Part shown: positions 1 to 5,551 of the stretch, piece after piece | Layout: every line of letters begins with the position of its first letter | Position numbering within the stretch: position 1 is the first letter of the stretch | Source of the DNA: Prevotella sp. | GTDB taxonomy: Bacteria > Bacteroidota > Bacteroidia > Bacteroidales > Dysgonomonadaceae | Direction of reading: 5' to 3' | Assembly (NCBI GenBank): GCA_031263965.1 | Contig: JAISES010000218.1 | Location: 1-6,439, forward strand | DNA: 6,439 nucleotides | The notes under the pieces: generated by a model | Told to the model about the DNA's origin: nothing | Database searches by the model: none | The model's input: the letters and a program-made list of their open reading frames with translations, nothing else | Program-made: the position numbers and the translations under genes

Positions 1-225
1 CCCTTCGACCGAAATATATCCAACTCCTTCAATCAGGCTTTCAGTTCCATAACATGTAAGATGCCAGGCTATATATTGGAGCATGTCTGTTTCATCTGCC
101 TTACTGTCTATTACTTCTCTGAAGCTTTCGAATGCCTCTTTGAATTTCTTTGAATTTCTATCGTACGTCAAATGAATTTCAGTACTTACTTCAAATACTA
201 CTTGTTTCAAATCTTTCTTTGCCAT
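1..225 (-). CDS. Hypothetical protein, N-terminal 75 residues (3' end outside window)
   Basis: The frame is open on the minus strand from an ATG at 225-223 to the window edge, giving 75 codons without a stop. The peptide begins MAKKDLKQVVFEVSTEIHLT and continues with a charged, probably helical stretch (KKFKEAFESFREVIDS, about residues 26-41). It then has DMLQYIAWHLTCYG (about 47-60) and an EGVGYI segment near the edge. It starts 4 nt after the stop of the PP-loop gene, so it is almost certainly the next gene of the same leftward operon. From memory, similar short proteins occur in Bacteroides prophages and mobile elements, but I know no function. The true length cannot be seen. I see no signal peptide, membrane segment or catalytic motif. 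Confidence 0.7.
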   Translation of the reverse strand, partial: MAKKDLKQVVFEVSTEIHLTYDRNSKKFKEAFESFREVIDSKADETDMLQYIAWHLTCYGTESLIEGVGYISVEG

Positions 226-229
226 AAGT

Positions 230-1084
230 TTATTTTTTAAAGTTTATTTTTAACTGATCAAATTCGTCGGAAATATACTTGCGTATGCTTTTCTTCGATA
301 CCCACCAGTCGAATATCACATCGGCACTTCTGTGTTTGCCAAAAGCACTACCATATTCCGGTACTTCCTTTATTAACCTTTCAATAGCCTTTTTGTAAGC
401 CCTCTCAACCTTTGGAAACATCTTCCTGTCCCGGTGTGCGGAAGACTTTGAAGCCATAGGGCACATAATACATCCTATCCTTTTATAGCCCATATCGTAC
501 AGTTCGCAGTGTGGTAATCCGCGCAGGGAGAGAAACGCCCATACATCCTTTTCCGTCCATTGTAGTATAGGATTCAGGACAATTTTGTCTTTTCCGGAGA
601 CACAGGATACCTCGGTTTCCCGATGCTCCGAAAATTGATCAAAATTGCCGGAAAATTTGCGCCCCCATATTTCGACTTCATTTCTGTTTCGCCTCCGTAT
701 GCTCTCCTCCCTGCGTACACCGACGATCGTAACGGTACCTGCTCCCGATTGTTCCTTTAACACGGCGCAACACCATCGGTTGATTCTGGTCGGGAGGAGC
801 TTCTTCTTTACAATCAGCTTATATATTGACTCCTTTGGGCGATGCAGCTCAACATCCGGATAGTTTTTCCGAACGAAGCGAATCACTTGTGGAGGATCGA
901 CGGATGTCAGGTTCATGTGTGCTTTGAACTTAACGTCGGCCATAACCGCAAGTTCATGGATCACTTGCGAATCTTTCCCACCGGAAAAAGCCAGGGAAAA
1001 ACCATCCTCGCAATAGTCTAATGCAAGCTTTTCCGCTTTTTTTATCAACGAAATTGAATAGTCTATTTTTCCGTGTAAATTCAT
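230..1084 (-). CDS. PAPS reductase family / PP-loop ATP pyrophosphatase protein (DndC- or APS-reductase-like), phage type
   Basis: This 284-residue protein belongs to the adenine nucleotide alpha-hydrolase (PP-loop) fold of the PAPS reductase family. Residues 34-39 are an intact SGGKDS PP-loop, the ATP/AMP-binding signature. Also visible are GVRREES (122-128), NPILQWTEKDVW (171-182) and GYKRIGCIMCPM (199-210). The cysteines fall as a CC pair (105-106) and a distant CxxC (205, 208), the arrangement that binds a [4Fe-4S] cluster in assimilatory APS reductases. The C-terminal ECGxH-type catalytic cysteine of true sulfonucleotide reductases is missing; the protein simply ends DEFDQLKINFKK. No sulfite reductase, sulfurylase or transporter gene is nearby. 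A role in sulfur assimilation is therefore doubtful, and a DndC-like or other modification role is possible but unproven. The gene starts 24 nt after the methyltransferase stop and ends 4 nt before the next gene. The family assignment is firm; the substrate is unknown. Confidence 0.9.
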   Translation of the reverse strand: MNLHGKIDYSISLIKKAEKLALDYCEDGFSLAFSGGKDSQVIHELAVMADVKFKAHMNLTSVDPPQVIRFVRKNYPDVELHRPKESIYKLIVKKKLLPTRINRWCCAVLKEQSGAGTVTIVGVRREESIRRRNRNEVEIWGRKFSGNFDQFSEHRETEVSCVSGKDKIVLNPILQWTEKDVWAFLSLRGLPHCELYDMGYKRIGCIMCPMASKSSAHRDRKMFPKVERAYKKAIERLIKEVPEYGSAFGKHRSADVIFDWWVSKKSIRKYISDEFDQLKINFKK

Positions 1085-1108
1085 GTTTTATATTAGTTTG
1101 TTTTTCTA

Positions 1109-3169
1109 TTAATGTAAACAATTTTCATTTATGGCTTTACCCATTAAGAGATGATATTCAACTTCCCCAATCGCAGTACACATTGCCATGGCCATGTTCA
1201 CTTCGACTGCATTTCCGATATATTTTTTCTGTTCGGTTTGTGTCCCGATCAGTTTATATCCTTTCGGGAAGCCCATGATTGATTTTAATTCCCGGATAAG
1301 CAGCATGCGCATCAGGATGTCGGCAATCCCGTACATGGCCATGAATTCTTTGATTTTCTTTGTCATCGGGGAATCCGATTCATAGATTAGGATAACGGCT
1401 GATCCTTCGACGGTGGAGACCAGGTGCGGAGGTTTTTTATCCATCCGGGCAATGAGCGTGAAGCATGGGTTATTTATATCGGAGCCTGCGGACTGGTATT
1501 GCGGATTCATCAGGTAGTGGTGACGACGGCCGGCGCATATCGTCGGCGCCGGACTTTCAACCGAATGTCCTACATTATTGAAATTGCTGTTCATTATCCA
1601 TTTCGCTTCCACCAGATTGAATTTCGGGTTTTGCGTAATGGCGCCGATCGGATTTTCTATACTTGCCGGTTTGGATTGCCCGTACTGCTGGTCGATCATC
1701 CGGCAATAGACGATATTCTGATTCGGATTGGTTTTAATTGCAGGGGAAGGATTGTTCAAGTCGGATGTCTGTCCGCCTCCGGAATAATTATTCACAATGA
1801 ACCGGGGCCAAACGAGTTGGCAGGTATCTTTTGTCCGGATCACCGGGGATGGCTGTTCAATACTTGTCACATTGGCTCCATTGCCATAATATGCTGCAAG
1901 GAAAGAACAGCTTATCAACGAGTGATTGTCTTTGCATTTAATGGCATGCGCCGGGCCTTCCACACTGATATTCTTGCTTTCCGGATGCCCGGAATAATAT
2001 TTTGACAGGAACCGGCATTGAACCAGTTCCTGATTGCCTCCCGTAGCTGTAACCGTTCTTGCCGGCTGTTCGATACTTATAACCTTTGAATCTGGATTCC
2101 CGCTATTACGCTGTTGAATGAACCTTACATTCGCTATTCCCAGCCGATTTTGACAAGTTACGGTCGGGCACGGATCATCTGTAGATGGGGCGATATAGTT
2201 GCCATTTTGTTGCATGGAATTCCATTTGATAAGGAAATTATCTTTGCCACCGGCTACGAATTTAATCAACCCGGCATAAATCCGTTTGAGCGTATTTTCC
2301 GACAAATCCTTTTTTCTTCCGAAAAGAGATTCTCCCATTTCGGTAAAGTCCAGAACTTCTTTAACGGCTTTCCATTTGGGTAGATTCTTTCCGTCTTTGG
2401 AGTGCGTAGGCTTTGGGAATACAATGTATTTCTTTTCTTTGGCGAATATGCCGAAATATCGTTCCCGGCTTGTGTATGCTCCATAATTGGCAGCATTAAG
2501 CACTCTGTAATCATAATGATATCCGTAGCTTTTGATTTCGTTTATCCACCGGTTGTAATAGGTTTTTTTGAATTTTTGATCCGGTATCCATGTCGGACGG
2601 ATACAGACCACCTGCTTTTGCCCTCTCTTTTTCTTTTCTCTTTTGATATCGAGGGGACAATACAATTCTTCTTTTGTCTTTTTATCCCGGACAACTTTTA
2701 TAATGAGCGGCCCCCAATCCAAGAACTCTTTCACGTTTTCAACCTGAATAATATCCGGGTTAATCGCTTTGATATACCGGTACATTTCTTCCGGCAGGGA
2801 ACGACTATCGGCATCCCTGGATGTTCCGCCCTTAGCATTGCTGTGGGAGGTACATTCCGCCGATATCCACAATACAATTTTAACGTTTCTGTAAATTTGC
2901 CGCATCAAAGCTATATGGGCAACCAGTTCCGTCAAATCGAGCGCCCGGACATCTTCGGTATAATGTTTTGCCTCCGGAAGGTTGGCGGCATGGCTGGCAA
3001 TGGCATTTTTGTCGTGATTGACGCAGGCTATTACTTTGGCTATTTTCATGTTTTCAAGCCGCGCCTTTTCCACGCCGGTAGACGTTCCGCCGGCCCCGCA
3101 GAAGAGATCAACATAGAGAAACATAATGCCGTCGGTATATACTTCCTGTATTTTTGCCGTTACATTCAT
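1109..3169 (-). CDS. DNA (cytosine-5-)-methyltransferase, solitary, with expanded repeat region
   Basis: The protein (686 residues) would transfer a methyl group from S-adenosylmethionine to C5 of cytosine. The family motifs appear in order: motif I DLFCGAGG (21-28); motif IV as SAECTSHSNAKGG (103-115), with catalytic Cys106 in ECT context instead of PCQ; motif VI VENV (143-146); motif VIII YGAYTSRERYFGI (229-241); the conserved RELKSIMGFPKGY segment (626-638); and motif X YIGNAVEVNMA (650-660). Between VIII and the RELKSIMGFP segment, where the target recognition domain normally sits, residues 312-586 form about eight diverged repeats of 30-37 residues. It is much longer than a typical C5 enzyme of roughly 330-450 residues. 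The ATG shares an ATGA overlap (3166-3169) with the upstream stop. Met16, just before motif I, is an alternative start. No endonuclease partner is present, so a protective or regulatory phage enzyme is likely. The recognition site is not predictable. Confidence 0.95.
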   Translation of the reverse strand: MNVTAKIQEVYTDGIMFLYVDLFCGAGGTSTGVEKARLENMKIAKVIACVNHDKNAIASHAANLPEAKHYTEDVRALDLTELVAHIALMRQIYRNVKIVLWISAECTSHSNAKGGTSRDADSRSLPEEMYRYIKAINPDIIQVENVKEFLDWGPLIIKVVRDKKTKEELYCPLDIKREKKKRGQKQVVCIRPTWIPDQKFKKTYYNRWINEIKSYGYHYDYRVLNAANYGAYTSRERYFGIFAKEKKYIVFPKPTHSKDGKNLPKWKAVKEVLDFTEMGESLFGRKKDLSENTLKRIYAGLIKFVAGGKDNFLIKWNSMQQNGNYIAPSTDDPCPTVTCQNRLGIANVRFIQQRNSGNPDSKVISIEQPARTVTATGGNQELVQCRFLSKYYSGHPESKNISVEGPAHAIKCKDNHSLISCSFLAAYYGNGANVTSIEQPSPVIRTKDTCQLVWPRFIVNNYSGGGQTSDLNNPSPAIKTNPNQNIVYCRMIDQQYGQSKPASIENPIGAITQNPKFNLVEAKWIMNSNFNNVGHSVESPAPTICAGRRHHYLMNPQYQSAGSDINNPCFTLIARMDKKPPHLVSTVEGSAVILIYESDSPMTKKIKEFMAMYGIADILMRMLLIRELKSIMGFPKGYKLIGTQTEQKKYIGNAVEVNMAMAMCTAIGEVEYHLLMGKAINENCLH
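1412..2236 (-). repeat. Eight tandem diverged protein repeats inside the C5 methyltransferase
   Basis: Residues 312-586 of the methyltransferase divide into units at about 312-348, 349-385, 386-421, 422-455, 456-489, 490-522, 523-556 and 557-586. Each unit runs roughly as (R/K/S)(F/W/M)(I/L), a short polar stretch often ending in Y and G, then S(I/V)E.P or D(L/I)NNP, then a (T/A)(V/I) pair, a charged turn, and (L/I)(V/I/M). Examples are SIEQPARTVTATGG (365-378), SIEQPSPVIRTKD (436-448), DLNNPSPAIKT (470-480) and SVESPAPTICAGRR (536-549). The copies are diverged at DNA level, so this is an old protein-level array and not a recent DNA duplication. Ordinary C5 enzymes, as I recall them, carry one or two such P..TIT segments. 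Confidence 0.75.
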
Positions 3170-3405
3170 GGCTGATCGCTGTCCCTGTATTTGTTTAACA
3201 TCCTGATTTTATTTTTCTTCCATTGCTCAATATCCGTCCCTTCAGGAACAAGGAATACTGTTTTTCTATCCAGCCTTACCGGTATTAGCTTCTGGCTGTT
3301 ATCCCTTTTTTTACAAAGTTCGAGGAGCCGTTTGCTTCGTGAAGATTCATCGGAAATTATATTCTCGACCATCTTTCCTTCCGGATTTTCCGGTTTACCC
3401 TTCAT
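3166..3405 (-). CDS. Hypothetical 79-residue protein of the leftward operon
   Basis: This is a small, strongly basic protein that I do not recognise. The first 25 residues are polar and probably unstructured, followed by a lysine/arginine-rich helix (RSKRLLELCKKRD, 23-35). Next comes a compact strand-like part, LIPVRLDRKTVFLVPEG (40-56), and a final helix IEQWKKNKIRMLNKYRD (59-75). There are no catalytic motifs, membrane segments or signal peptide. Both ends overlap neighbours by 4 bp as ATGA: its start at 3405 with the stop of the 163-residue gene, and its stop at 3166 with the methyltransferase start. Translation of the three is therefore probably coupled. The basic character and the place directly before the methyltransferase allow a nucleic-acid-binding role, but that is a guess. 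Confidence 0.75.
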   Translation of the reverse strand: MKGKPENPEGKMVENIISDESSRSKRLLELCKKRDNSQKLIPVRLDRKTVFLVPEGTDIEQWKKNKIRMLNKYRDSDQP

Positions 3406-3893
3406 ATCTCCTGGCTATTTCGATTAATGGAAAGGTTTGCCGGTTGCTGTTCCTGTGATATGGGCTCTTCGCCGGTAAGCTGTTTGTCAGATGGACAGAT
3501 TATATTCCGGTAGTTATTCGCACAAAGAAGTTCAAGAATCAACATAGCCCGCTCTTCGTCTTTGCCGGAAAATCGGTATAGTTGTGTTAATCTTGAGTTT
3601 TCGACGCGGGAACAGATCGTCATGTTATGACTTTCGAGCAAATAGTCTTTGTAGTATTTCCACATGGCTTTGAACCGTTCCGATTCGAATGGATACTTGA
3701 TCTCAATCGGATTGACAGGATCAATCAACAAGTCAAGTTCACCAACTGCTTTAGTAATCGGCTCCCATTCCTTAGCAAGCGCTTTCTTAATCCGGGCACA
3801 CTGTTTGGTAGGAGGCAGGAATTCGAGCGTTTTTGAGATTAACTCCCCATAGTTGGCCAGATTTTCACATAATTTATTCCATTGAGGTTTCAT
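3402..3893 (-). CDS. Hypothetical 163-residue protein of the leftward operon
   Basis: I do not recognise this protein. It looks largely helical and soluble. There is a lysine-rich helix at about 31-43 (CARIKKALAKEWE), an aromatic-rich stretch FKAMWKYYKDYLLESH (74-89), a segment CSRVENSRLTQLYRFSGKDE (94-113), and a hydrophobic helix AMLILELLCANNYRNIICP (116-134). A polar, glutamine- and proline-containing tail follows (135-163). The four cysteines (9, 32, 94, 124 region plus 133) do not form a clear metal-binding pattern. The ATG at 3893 lies 4 nt after the stop of the preceding gene, and the TGA overlaps the ATG of the next gene. This supports the reading frame and operon membership. It is probably a phage accessory protein; no function is proposed. 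Confidence 0.75.
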   Translation of the reverse strand: MKPQWNKLCENLANYGELISKTLEFLPPTKQCARIKKALAKEWEPITKAVGELDLLIDPVNPIEIKYPFESERFKAMWKYYKDYLLESHNMTICSRVENSRLTQLYRFSGKDEERAMLILELLCANNYRNIICPSDKQLTGEEPISQEQQPANLSINRNSQEI

Positions 3894-3897
3894 ATAT

Positions 3898-4188
3898 TCA
3901 GGACTTATTCAGGTCGAACTTTTCAATGATCGCCAACAATACATTTGTGAATTTCTCATCCGAATAACCGAATCGTCGGCTCATCCTGATCTCTCCTATT
4001 CCGTCGAAATAGGAAAAACCATTTACCCTCACGATCTTTGATTGCTCCAGGTCATCAAGCATCGGCATTGTAAACCAAACTGTAGTAAACAGCCTTACTC
4101 TTCTGTCAGTGGACGCAAACGTGATTTGCAGCGCCTTCGTAAAAATTGTTCTTGTCATCTTGTGGATGACTACTTGTGGATGTTCCAT
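3898..4188 (-). CDS. Hypothetical 96-residue protein of the leftward operon
   Basis: This is an unrecognised small protein of mixed strand and helix character. It has a basic N-terminal half with alternating hydrophobic residues (IFTKALQITFASTDRRVRLF, 15-34). A tryptophan-containing segment follows, then DDLEQSKIVRVNGFSYFDGIG (45-65), and a C-terminal amphipathic helix (FTNVLLAIIEKFDL, about 80-93). It has no cysteines, signal peptide or membrane segment. The ATG at 4188 is preceded by A-rich sequence on the coding strand, as usual for Bacteroidetes genes. It sits 32 nt after the LuxR-type gene and 4 nt before the 163-residue gene. An internal Met11 is an alternative start. It is probably a phage accessory protein; no function can be given. 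Confidence 0.7.
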   Translation of the reverse strand: MEHPQVVIHKMTRTIFTKALQITFASTDRRVRLFTTVWFTMPMLDDLEQSKIVRVNGFSYFDGIGEIRMSRRFGYSDEKFTNVLLAIIEKFDLNKS

Positions 4189-4220
4189 GATGTTTTTGTT
4201 ATTAGTGTCGCAGCTAATTA

Positions 4221-4562
4221 TTAAATTTTTCTTTTCACTCTTGCTTCCGTTCGATATATTATGCGTGCCCTTCGAGTATAATTCTCTATTTGATTACATG
4301 ATATTTCCATTATGTAAATCAAGAACAACAATATGATCGATAGTACCTGTTTTCGAAATTCCTTAAAATCTACATCCATCAATCGACAATAATAAAATGC
4401 CGCAAGTTCTGTAGATTTTTGAAAGCCAGTCTTTAGTTTGATATTCGAAATTGTTTTCCGGGCTGTTTCGGGACTGATATTTTTTTTATCCGCGATCTCT
4501 TTTGCGGATAATCCGACAGCGCACAATGCCAATATCTGCTCTTCCCGTTTGCTAAGCATCAT
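4221..4562 (-). CDS. LuxR-type HTH regulator with C-terminal membrane segment
   Basis: Residues 3-54 are a GerE/LuxR-type DNA-binding domain. LSKREEQILALCAVGLSAKE opens it (3-22), IADKKNISPETARKTISNIK (23-42) is the helix-turn-helix, and LKTGFQKSTELAAFY closes it. There is no receiver or autoinducer domain. After residue 70 comes a hydrophobic stretch, VLSIILLFLIYIMEI (73-87), long enough to cross or dip into a membrane, then a basic tail rich in Arg/Lys (about 97-113). From memory, small proteins with this arrangement recur in Bacteroides prophages, with no known function. The start overlaps the stop of the upstream gene as ATGA (4559-4562), and a second ATG follows directly, so the start is uncertain by one codon. 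It is likely an early regulator of the element, possibly membrane-tethered. The DNA-binding call is good; the membrane call is moderate. Confidence 0.85.
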   Translation of the reverse strand: MMLSKREEQILALCAVGLSAKEIADKKNISPETARKTISNIKLKTGFQKSTELAAFYYCRLMDVDFKEFRKQVLSIILLFLIYIMEISCNQIENYTRRARIIYRTEARVKRKI

Positions 4563-4798
4563 AAAGTAGCTTTTAGCTTTGCCCGGTTATCCAATATTTC
4601 CTTATAAGCCGTCAATGTTTCAAGTTCCGTAGTAGTTAAACTATCTATGTTCTCTTTCTTGATAGCTTTAAAAAACACAGAGATTGTAACACCCACTTTG
4701 TCACAAGCCGCTTTCACATCTCCATACTGCCCCTCTCTCTCCTTTCTTTCCCTTAGCTGGAGAAGGGGATTTTTTACTCCATTTTGATTATTTCCCAT
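4559..4798 (-). CDS. Small HTH-like protein, first gene of the leftward operon
   Basis: This is the first gene transcribed from the divergent control region. I prefer the ATG at 4798 (79 residues, MGNNQNGVKNP...). The frame is also open to a TTG at 4828, which would add ten polar residues; TTG starts are uncommon in this group and both lie downstream of the predicted promoter. The protein begins with a polar segment and a charged helix (LLQLRERKEREGQ). It continues with GDVKAACDKVGVTISVFFKA (about 26-45), whose spacing resembles a helix-turn-helix, and ends with a helix LTTTELETLTAYKEILDNRA (about 54-73). From memory it looks like a small protein family common in Bacteroides prophages next to the repressor. 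By position it could play a Cro- or Ner-like part. DNA binding is inferred, not shown. Confidence 0.75.
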   Translation of the reverse strand: MGNNQNGVKNPLLQLRERKEREGQYGDVKAACDKVGVTISVFFKAIKKENIDSLTTTELETLTAYKEILDNRAKLKATL

Positions 4799-4850
4799 TT
4801 TGAAATTTGTTTTTTGATTTGTATTCAACTTTATTCTGATTATGGTTCGG

Positions 4851-4881
4851 CAAATATATATAGATATTTCTAAATTAGAAA
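4851..4881 (-). promoter_or_regulatory. Leftward promoter candidate (Bacteroidetes -33/-7 type)
   Basis: Read on the minus strand, TATATTTG at 4858-4851 fits the Bacteroidetes -7 consensus TAnnTTTG exactly. TTTC at 4881-4878 is one base from the -33 consensus TTTG. The spacer is 19 bp, within the usual range. Transcription would start near 4844-4847, about 47 nt before the preferred ATG at 4798. The first palindromic operator covers the -33 element and part of the spacer, so repressor binding there should block it. Confidence 0.6.
4867..4881. promoter_or_regulatory. Palindromic operator site 1
   Basis: TTTCTAAATTAGAAA is a perfect inverted repeat: TTTCTAA and TTAGAAA around a single central base. 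It lies inside an 18-bp unit, ATATTTCTAAATTAGAAA (4864-4881), that is repeated exactly at 4886-4903. The site overlaps the -33 element of the leftward promoter candidate and is the likely binding site of the Cro/C1-type repressor encoded at 4958. The symmetry and repetition are seen directly; the bound protein is inferred. Confidence 0.7.
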
Positions 4882-4888
4882 GAAAATA

Positions 4889-4903
4889 TTTCTAAATTAG
4901 AAA
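4889..4903. promoter_or_regulatory. Palindromic operator site 2
   Basis: This is an exact second copy of the 15-bp palindrome TTTCTAAATTAGAAA. Its centre is 22 bp from the centre of site 1, about two helical turns, which would place two bound dimers on roughly the same face of the DNA. It lies just upstream of the leftward -33 element, so it could act cooperatively with site 1. Confidence 0.7.
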
Positions 4904-4908
4904 TTATC

Positions 4909-4923
4909 AATCGAATTTAGATA
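4909..4923. promoter_or_regulatory. Degenerate operator site 3
   Basis: AATCGAATTTAGATA matches the reverse complement of the palindrome (TTTCTAATTTAGAAA) at 11 of 15 positions, with one good half-site (TTTAGA). Its centre is 20 bp from that of site 2. It lies nearest the repressor gene, about 35 bp before its ATG, where a low-affinity site could serve autoregulation. It is weaker than sites 1 and 2 and may be chance in AT-rich DNA. Confidence 0.4.
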
Positions 4924-4945
4924 TAATTAACTAACAATCAATTAA

Positions 4946-4953
4946 TACTTTTG
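4946..4953 (+). promoter_or_regulatory. Rightward -7 element candidate for the repressor gene (near-leaderless)
   Basis: TACTTTTG fits TAnnTTTG exactly. No TTTG is present at the expected -33 position (about 4922-4927, AT-only sequence), so the match is incomplete. If used, transcription would start within a few bases of the ATG at 4958, giving a transcript with almost no 5' leader. A different promoter further upstream cannot be excluded. Confidence 0.4.
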
Positions 4954-4957
4954 AAAT

Positions 4958-5317
4958 ATGGGTAACAAGAAAGATGGCACAATTCATTTTGTTGTTGAAA
5001 ATTTAATTAAGATTATGAATGATAGCAAATTAACAAAAACAAGTTTTGCTGATCAAATAGAATTTTCTGAATCAAAATGGAACAAAATTTCAAATGGCAA
5101 ACAAGCACTTAATGTAGATGATCTTTCTAAAATAGCTCAAAAACTTCACATGAAGGAAATAGACATTTATACTTATCCCAAAAGGTATGTTGAATCAAAC
5201 AAAGAGAAAGAAGATGCAATCAACGCACAGATAACCATTGGGTTAAGAGAAGAAATTAAGGATAAAGTATTAGGGTTGATATTCGGAGACAGAAATCTTG
5301 AAATCTTAAATAAATAG
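4958..5317 (+). CDS. XRE/Cro-C1-type HTH transcriptional repressor
   Basis: This 119-residue DNA-binding protein has an XRE-type helix-turn-helix over about residues 13-68. SFADQIEFSESKWNKISNGK (29-48) holds helices 2 and 3, and LNVDDLSKIAQKLHM (51-65) closes the domain. A charged linker (74-86) leads to a C-terminal module, INAQITIGLREEIKDKVLGL (88-107), followed by IFGDRNLEILNK. From memory this resembles the tail of many Bacteroidetes XRE regulators and probably oligomerises. There is no LexA-like peptidase domain, so any induction would not go through RecA-stimulated self-cleavage. The gene is divergent from the leftward operon and faces the three operator sites. It is therefore the likely repressor of that operon and perhaps of itself. 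It is clearly more AT-rich than the leftward genes. The 75-residue gene follows after 6 nt. Confidence 0.9.
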   Translation: MGNKKDGTIHFVVENLIKIMNDSKLTKTSFADQIEFSESKWNKISNGKQALNVDDLSKIAQKLHMKEIDIYTYPKRYVESNKEKEDAINAQITIGLREEIKDKVLGLIFGDRNLEILNK

Positions 5318-5323
5318 AATAAT

Positions 5324-5551
5324 ATGTCAAAAGAAGAAATTTTGATAGGATTAAATAGTCTTTCAATTCAGATCGCTGAAATATCTGACTGTATTCTTCA
5401 CAATCATATTGTAAATGGTATGGATCCTGCTCTTGCTCATGATGCGCGATTAGCAGATCGCATTGAAATTCTTATTGGAAGTGTTGATGACTTTGTAAAG
5501 AGGCATGGTATTAAGGCTTATTATACAATTGCAAATCCCAGACAGAGATAG
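5324..5551 (+). CDS. Hypothetical 75-residue protein after the repressor
   Basis: This is an unrecognised small acidic-to-neutral protein. It looks helical: SKEEILIGLNSLSIQIAEIS (2-21), then a histidine-bearing stretch CILHNHIVNGMDPALAHDAR (23-42), a helix LADRIEILIGSVDDFVKRHG (43-62), and a short end AYYTIANPRQR. It has no signal peptide, membrane segment or HTH. It starts 6 nt after the repressor stop, so the two are probably co-transcribed. It is the last convincing gene before the att-like site. It could be a partner or antagonist of the repressor, or simply an unrelated passenger; the sequence does not decide. Confidence 0.7.
   Translation: MSKEEILIGLNSLSIQIAEISDCILHNHIVNGMDPALAHDARLADRIEILIGSVDDFVKRHGIKAYYTIANPRQR

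Noticed and set aside
1424..2005. 193-codon plus-strand frame
   Set aside because: It lies antisense to the repeat region of the methyltransferase; the repetitive protein pattern on the minus strand shows which strand codes.
230..3169. A complete restriction-modification or Dnd phosphorothioation system
   Set aside because: No endonuclease, DndA, DndB, DndD or DndE gene is present in the window; only a methyltransferase and one PP-loop protein are seen.
2402..3175. 257-codon plus-strand frame
   Set aside because: It lies antisense to the well-supported methyltransferase and shows no family motif; it is a shadow of that gene.
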